A DNA stretch of 18,116 nucleotides from a bacterium (GTDB lineage: Bacteria; Bacteroidota; Ignavibacteria; Kapaibacteriales; UBA961). The stretch is from the NCBI GenBank assembly GCA_022844575.1, contig JALHLL010000044.1, positions 1 to 18,116 on the forward strand, read 5' to 3'. This document shows positions 13,982 through 18,116 of the stretch, piece by piece. Under the pieces are notes generated by a model, which saw only the letters and a list, made by a program, of their open reading frames with translations, had not been told where the DNA came from and ran no database searches. Position numbers and translations under genes: made by a program. Positions within the stretch are counted from its first letter, which is position 1. Each line of letters begins with the position of its first letter.

Positions 13982-16150
13982 ATGAAATCTGATAACATAT
14001 CTTATAGCAAAACACTTTCCTTCTTAATACTCATTAGTTTACTGTGCGGTTATACCGCCATCGCGCAAAACATTCCGCTCTATCTTATCGAAAAACCCAA
14101 CAGTGTACATATCGAGCATGAGCATGATATTTTCTGCCAGGCGGTCATTGAAAAACCATCCGGTTCTCAAATCATCCATAAGCCGTATAATGTTCTGAGT
14201 TACAGTCTCTTTATGGATTGGAGAAATCCTCTCTCAACCATTGAGACAATGCAGATAAATAGAGCTTATACGGGCATTAACAAAATTCAAATACAGATTG
14301 ATTCGGCACTTATCTCAGAGTTGATATTCGACGCGGTAGATCTTCGTATAGATAGTGTATTTGTGAAAGAACAAAAAACAAGTATATCCCAATCCGAAAG
14401 AACGTTTTCCGTAAACCTTCCGACAAAAGCTAATCTTGGCGATACCTTAACCCTATTTGTACATTATACCTATATAGGTAATGATAATCGTGGATTTCAC
14501 GCATTCTCGAAAGGTACATTGTCAAAAACTACAGATATTAACAACAGGCAACTCACCATTCCGGAAGGTGTTCTTTATACAATGAGCCAACCTGAAAATG
14601 CTCGATATTGGATGCCTTGTAATGATGTACCCCATGACAAAGCTCGTGCCGGCATAACCGTTCGCGTGCCAAGAAATAATGGTGACAGCATCCCCTTTTC
14701 GGTCTCTTCTAATGGTTTATTACGAGATATAATAGAAGGAGAAGATAAAGTAACCGGGAAAAAATTTGCCGACTATGTATGGACGGATACAACGCTGATT
14801 CCGACCTACCTTATGGTGGCAAATGCCTCGCGTTTTACCATGTTTAGACAATGGTATAAAAAGGTATCCGATCCGAATGACTCCATACCGATTGACAATT
14901 ATGTATGGGCGATAGACATGAAAGCCGATAGCGTGGATAGTGCAGAAACAAATCCCCTCAACACATTTGGTGATGCTCCCAACATGTTATCAATCTATTC
15001 ACGTCTATTTGGCGAGTATCCCTTTGTCAAATACGGGCATACTGTTGTAGCACCTTATGACTTTGGCGGAATGGAGCATCAGACCATGTCAACCACAAAC
15101 CGATCATGGGCAAGAAAATGGAGTGCTGTGGGCATATCTCATGAAATTGTACACCAATGGTTGGGCGATTTGGTTACCTGTGCTACATGGAAAGACATTT
15201 GGATGAATGAGGGTGGTGCAACATGGGGTGAAGCACTTTGGTACGAATCATGGGGAGGTATGGAGTGGGCTCACAAACATTTGAATGTAAGAAGAAGGCA
15301 ATATTTGGCACAAAACCCTTCACCACCCATTTGGGGAATATCTATTTCTAATATTTTCAATTATGCTACCACGTATTGTAAAGCAGGATGGGTATATCAC
15401 ATGATGAGAAAAGTTTCAGGAGATGAGAAGTTCTTCTCTTCTTTACGTTCATGGTTCAATAAAAAACGCTTCCAAAGTGCGGAAACCGAAGATTTTTATA
15501 ATCATTTACAAGAAGAAATTCCTTTGGAAACAGTAACATGGAGACAATTTTTTGATCAATGGTTATACTCAGCAGGTCACCCCATATATAAAGCCACAGG
15601 AAACTCTGTAAAAGGCAATAATGATACATACGTAACAACTATAACAATAGAACAAGTACAAAAAGGCGAAGACGTACCCGAAGTCTTTATTATGCCTTTG
15701 ACGTTGGAGTTAAAAGCCGTACGAAGTTCATTTTTGGAACCTATACGGACAAGTATCTTAAACAATGAGCGAATACAAACTTTTACAATCGAAACACCTT
15801 TCCCTGTTGCCGATATAGTCGTTGATCCCGATTCACTTATTCTGTCTGAAAGAGAAGATTTCTTGACCTCGGTAGAAGAATCTGATGTAAGCACTCAAGG
15901 AATAACAATCACGCCGAATCCGGCATCTGATAATATTCAGGTTGCTTTTACGTGTAAGGAGATGAATATGTACGGACTTCATATTATTGATATTGAAGGT
16001 AAGCAAATAACATCTATACACAAAGGAGTATTATCGGAGGGTACATACTCATTTCCTGTAGATGTGAGGCAGTTTAGCATAGGTACATATAGAATTATAG
16101 TAGAAAATGGAGTAACGGTAGGGTCAATCCCGTTTATTGTCTATCATTAG
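13982..16150 (+). CDS. Secreted M1-family metallopeptidase with T9SS type A sorting domain
   Basis: The product has 722 residues. A signal peptide (about 1-28, cleavage after AIA before QN) precedes an M1-type beta domain (about 30-285) and the catalytic domain (about 290-540). The exopeptidase motif reads GGMEHQ (362-367) in place of GAMEN. The zinc site is His387-Glu388-x2-His391 with Glu410 in WMNEGGATW, the exact HEXXH-x18-E spacing, and Tyr465 in TTYCKAGW takes the place of the catalytic Tyr. A beta-rich domain follows (about 585-640), then a C-terminal type A sorting domain (about 655-722) beginning ITITPNPASDN and containing GLHIIDIEGKQI and GTYRIIVENG. T9SS exports such proteins across the outer membrane and attaches or releases them. 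It is probably an extracellular aminopeptidase for peptide nutrition. Enzyme I follows 24 bases later. Confidence 0.92.
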   Translation: MKSDNISYSKTLSFLILISLLCGYTAIAQNIPLYLIEKPNSVHIEHEHDIFCQAVIEKPSGSQIIHKPYNVLSYSLFMDWRNPLSTIETMQINRAYTGINKIQIQIDSALISELIFDAVDLRIDSVFVKEQKTSISQSERTFSVNLPTKANLGDTLTLFVHYTYIGNDNRGFHAFSKGTLSKTTDINNRQLTIPEGVLYTMSQPENARYWMPCNDVPHDKARAGITVRVPRNNGDSIPFSVSSNGLLRDIIEGEDKVTGKKFADYVWTDTTLIPTYLMVANASRFTMFRQWYKKVSDPNDSIPIDNYVWAIDMKADSVDSAETNPLNTFGDAPNMLSIYSRLFGEYPFVKYGHTVVAPYDFGGMEHQTMSTTNRSWARKWSAVGISHEIVHQWLGDLVTCATWKDIWMNEGGATWGEALWYESWGGMEWAHKHLNVRRRQYLAQNPSPPIWGISISNIFNYATTYCKAGWVYHMMRKVSGDEKFFSSLRSWFNKKRFQSAETEDFYNHLQEEIPLETVTWRQFFDQWLYSAGHPIYKATGNSVKGNNDTYVTTITIEQVQKGEDVPEVFIMPLTLELKAVRSSFLEPIRTSILNNERIQTFTIETPFPVADIVVDPDSLILSEREDFLTSVEESDVSTQGITITPNPASDNIQVAFTCKEMNMYGLHIIDIEGKQITSIHKGVLSEGTYSFPVDVRQFSIGTYRIIVENGVTVGSIPFIVYH

Positions 16151-16174
16151 ATTTTTTTTGAATTGTGTGTATTT

Positions 16175-17932
16175 ATGGTAAGCGACAGTAAAAACAGCAT
16201 TGATCAGAGTAAAAACCTCCCTGAGGAGCGTGAATTAAAAGGAATTCCCGCCTCAGCCGGAATTGCGATTTGCTCGCAAAGGGTAACGGTCATAAAAAAA
16301 CTGCGAGAAACAAAAAACAGACCCGTCTCACCTGATAGGCTGCCGTCAGAAATAGAGCGTTTTAATGAATCGCAACGGAAAAGTCTCGATGAGATTGCAT
16401 TAACACTTGAATCTGAGCACGATAAAACCATTAAACAAATCATGGAAACATATTCTATGATTTTGAACGACCCGACACTGCAAGAGGAGATTGTAAAGAG
16501 AATCTATAGCACATTTTCTGCAGTGCAGGCAGTTGAAGATGAATTTGATGCACGATGTGCTTTATTTGCCCACGCAAAAGATATAACATTACGAGAAAGA
16601 GCTGCGGAACTTGACCATGTACGCCATCGGTTGCTTGTTCATTTGGGAAAAAGAAAACCATTACAAAGAATTCCGACCGGAGCTGTTATAGTATCTCATA
16701 GCATTACGCCCACAGATTTATTGGAACTCTATAAAATCGGTATTTCAGGTATTATTACAGAAATAGGCGGCATTGCTTCACATGTCTCCATTTTGGCGCG
16801 TTCATTACGAATACCGGCTATCATCGGAATTGCGAATGCTACAAAAAAAATACCTGAGGACTGCATACTTATTTGCGATGGATATTCGGGCATGGTTATT
16901 ATCAATCCGACACCGAACACATTATTAGATTATGAGCAAGAACGGGTTAAAGAACAAAAGAAGCAAAAAGCATTAGGACAGATAATAGAATTACCGAGCG
17001 AAACCGTCGATAAGATACAAATACGTCTTTCGGCTAATATTGAAACGCTTGAAGAGGTGGATGCGGCAATAATGTCTGGAGCGCAAGGAATAGGTTTAGT
17101 AAGAACCGAGTATTTAGTGAAAAACAATGGTACTTTTCCAACAGAACTTGAACAACATCATTGGTATAAAGAAATTGCACAGAGAATTTTTCCACATCCG
17201 GTAACAATTCGAGTATTTGATGTAGGCGGTGATAAAAAAGGAGGAATAAGAAAAGAGGAAAACCCTGCTCTCGGTTACCGAGGAATACGTTTTCTGCTCG
17301 GTAATAAAAAAGTATTCAGAACACAAATAAAAGCAATCCTACTGGCATCGGAGCATAAGAACATTAAGATTATGTTACCGATGATATCGAATGTCAAGGA
17401 AATAAAAAGAGCAAAAAAAATTATTGATCAGGTGAAGCATCAGTTAAGAGAAGAAGGGGCGATGTTCGATAATCATATACCGGTTGGTATAATGATTGAA
17501 ACACCGGCAGCTTGCTGTATAGCCCATGAGTTAGGTAAATATGCCGATTTTTTTAGTATCGGTACAAATGACTTGGCTCAATACACATTGGGAGCGGATA
17601 GGAATAATGGTTTTGTAGCAGAAATGTTCAATGAATTACATCCCTCGGTACTACGGCTTATGAATATGGCTGTAGAGGGAGCCAAAGCAAACGGCATTCC
17701 CGTATCTATTTGCGGCGAGATTGCAGCATGGAACAATATTACCGAATTATTGATAGGTATGGGCATTACGGAATTGTCCGTTGCATCACCCTCATTATTA
17801 ACCATAAAACAAAAAATAAGAAAAACACATTTTACAAATGCAAAAAACATAATTGAAAAAATTATAAGATCAGGAAAAATTCCTAAGGAATACAGACAGA
17901 CTACGAAGAAGAAGAAAAGAAGGGTTTCCTAG
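16175..17932 (+). CDS. ptsI: PTS Enzyme I (phosphoenolpyruvate-protein phosphotransferase)
   Basis: Enzyme I takes phosphate from PEP and passes it to HPr. The product, 585 residues from ATG 16175, is near the family's usual length of about 575. An in-frame TTG lies 12 bases upstream but has no support. Domains: N-terminal swivel/HPr-binding region (about 20-160); phosphohistidine region with TEIGGIASHVSILARS, His203; PEP-binding TIM barrel (about 275-560) with GLVRTEYL, FDVGGDKK, NPALGYRGIRF, SIGTNDLAQYTLGADRN and the active Cys513 in SICGEIA. The active-site loop reads GGIASH, whereas common Enzyme I has GGRTSH. The C-terminus is a strongly basic tail (KKKKRR). No HPr or EIIA gene is in the window, so the role may be regulatory rather than sugar uptake. 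No GAF domain is present, which argues against PtsP of the nitrogen PTS. Confidence 0.92.
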   Translation: MVSDSKNSIDQSKNLPEERELKGIPASAGIAICSQRVTVIKKLRETKNRPVSPDRLPSEIERFNESQRKSLDEIALTLESEHDKTIKQIMETYSMILNDPTLQEEIVKRIYSTFSAVQAVEDEFDARCALFAHAKDITLRERAAELDHVRHRLLVHLGKRKPLQRIPTGAVIVSHSITPTDLLELYKIGISGIITEIGGIASHVSILARSLRIPAIIGIANATKKIPEDCILICDGYSGMVIINPTPNTLLDYEQERVKEQKKQKALGQIIELPSETVDKIQIRLSANIETLEEVDAAIMSGAQGIGLVRTEYLVKNNGTFPTELEQHHWYKEIAQRIFPHPVTIRVFDVGGDKKGGIRKEENPALGYRGIRFLLGNKKVFRTQIKAILLASEHKNIKIMLPMISNVKEIKRAKKIIDQVKHQLREEGAMFDNHIPVGIMIETPAACCIAHELGKYADFFSIGTNDLAQYTLGADRNNGFVAEMFNELHPSVLRLMNMAVEGAKANGIPVSICGEIAAWNNITELLIGMGITELSVASPSLLTIKQKIRKTHFTNAKNIIEKIIRSGKIPKEYRQTTKKKKRRVS

Positions 17933-18116
17933 GAAGGCCGATTTTTACAGAGGTTGATATACGGTAAAAGTTTATCAGACCATACTTTATATCCTTCAGC
18001 ATTAAGATGTAAGCCGTCAATACTATATTGTGGTAATAAATAATTGTTCTGAGTAAGAGATGAATTTATCTCGCAATAAAAGCTCCCCGTATCATCTGCT
18101 AACTTCTTGAGGGATA
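17929..18116 (-). CDS. SGNH/GDSL hydrolase, N-terminal part cut by the window edge
   Basis: On the minus strand an open frame enters from the right edge and runs 61 codons to a TAG at 17929-17931. The visible C-terminus contains SIDGLHLNAEGYKVW, which is block V of SGNH hydrolases with the catalytic Asp and His in D-x-x-H. It is followed by WSDKLLPYINL, the usual closing helix. Such enzymes are esterases, lipases or acetyl-glycan deacylases; the substrate is not visible here because the Ser, Gly and Asn blocks lie outside the window. Its stop overlaps that of Enzyme I, so the two genes converge with no space for a terminator between them. Confidence 0.82.
   Translation of the reverse strand, partial: SLKKLADDTGSFYCEINSSLTQNNYLLPQYSIDGLHLNAEGYKVWSDKLLPYINLCKNRPS

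Noticed and set aside
16151..16160. T-tract after the M1 peptidase stop as a terminator
   Set aside because: No stem precedes the run of T bases, and Enzyme I follows closely in the same orientation.
16163..16174. Upstream TTG start for Enzyme I
   Set aside because: It adds four residues, has no ribosome-binding site, and an ATG follows directly in frame.
1..18116. Search for a CRISPR array, tRNA/rRNA, insertion sequence, phage or toxin-antitoxin genes
   Set aside because: I saw no regularly spaced repeats, cloverleaf or rRNA sequence, transposase, integrase or toxin-antitoxin-like pair. Gene content and order look like core chromosome.

Overview
The window reads as an ordinary chromosomal stretch of an AT-rich Gram-negative bacterium of the Bacteroidota/FCB group. 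Three things point there. A secreted M1 peptidase ends in a type IX secretion (T9SS) type A sorting domain. Several upstream regions carry Bacteroidota-style promoter matches (TTTG, about 19 bases, TAnnTTTG). Most genes lack strong Shine-Dalgarno sites. WD40/PKD surface proteins and OmpA proteins with two OmpA domains suggest the Kapabacteria/Ignavibacteria side of that group, but this placement is inference. I saw no rRNA, tRNA, CRISPR array, transposase or phage gene.

Layout. (1) Minus strand, 4488 to 1: a two-OmpA-domain outer-membrane protein, a GT-B-like glycosyltransferase 22 bases behind it, then a secreted WD40-PKD-WD40 protein cut by the left edge. (2) Plus strand, 4681 to 13121: DUF177, rpmF (L32), plsX, fabH, fabD, fabG, acpP, fabF, rnc and a beta-CASP metallo-beta-lactamase RNA nuclease. 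The first nine follow the fatty-acid/phospholipid initiation cluster conserved across many bacteria. Two strong hairpins interrupt it, one between acpP and fabF and one between fabF and rnc, so transcript levels are probably stepped along the cluster. (3) A minus-strand DinB-family protein at 13177-13695. (4) Plus strand, 13982 to 17932: the T9SS-exported M1 metallopeptidase and a PTS Enzyme I. (5) A minus-strand SGNH/GDSL hydrolase, cut by the right edge, whose stop codon overlaps that of Enzyme I.

How the genes work together. PlsX, FabH, FabD, FabG, AcpP and FabF cover malonyl transfer, condensation, ketoreduction and acyl-phosphate formation. They form most of the type II fatty-acid elongation cycle plus the hand-off to phospholipid synthesis. 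FabZ, FabI and acetyl-CoA carboxylase are not here. rnc overlaps the beta-CASP gene by 8 bases, a compact pair of two RNA-processing nucleases. The minus-strand OmpA/glycosyltransferase/WD40-PKD run looks like envelope functions, but only co-orientation links the three.

I do not see a clear undescribed defence or mobile system. The best leads are the hairpin architecture of the fab-rnc cluster, the coupled RNase III/beta-CASP pair, the OmpA protein with one degenerate and one intact peptidoglycan-binding domain, and an Enzyme I with no PTS partner nearby.
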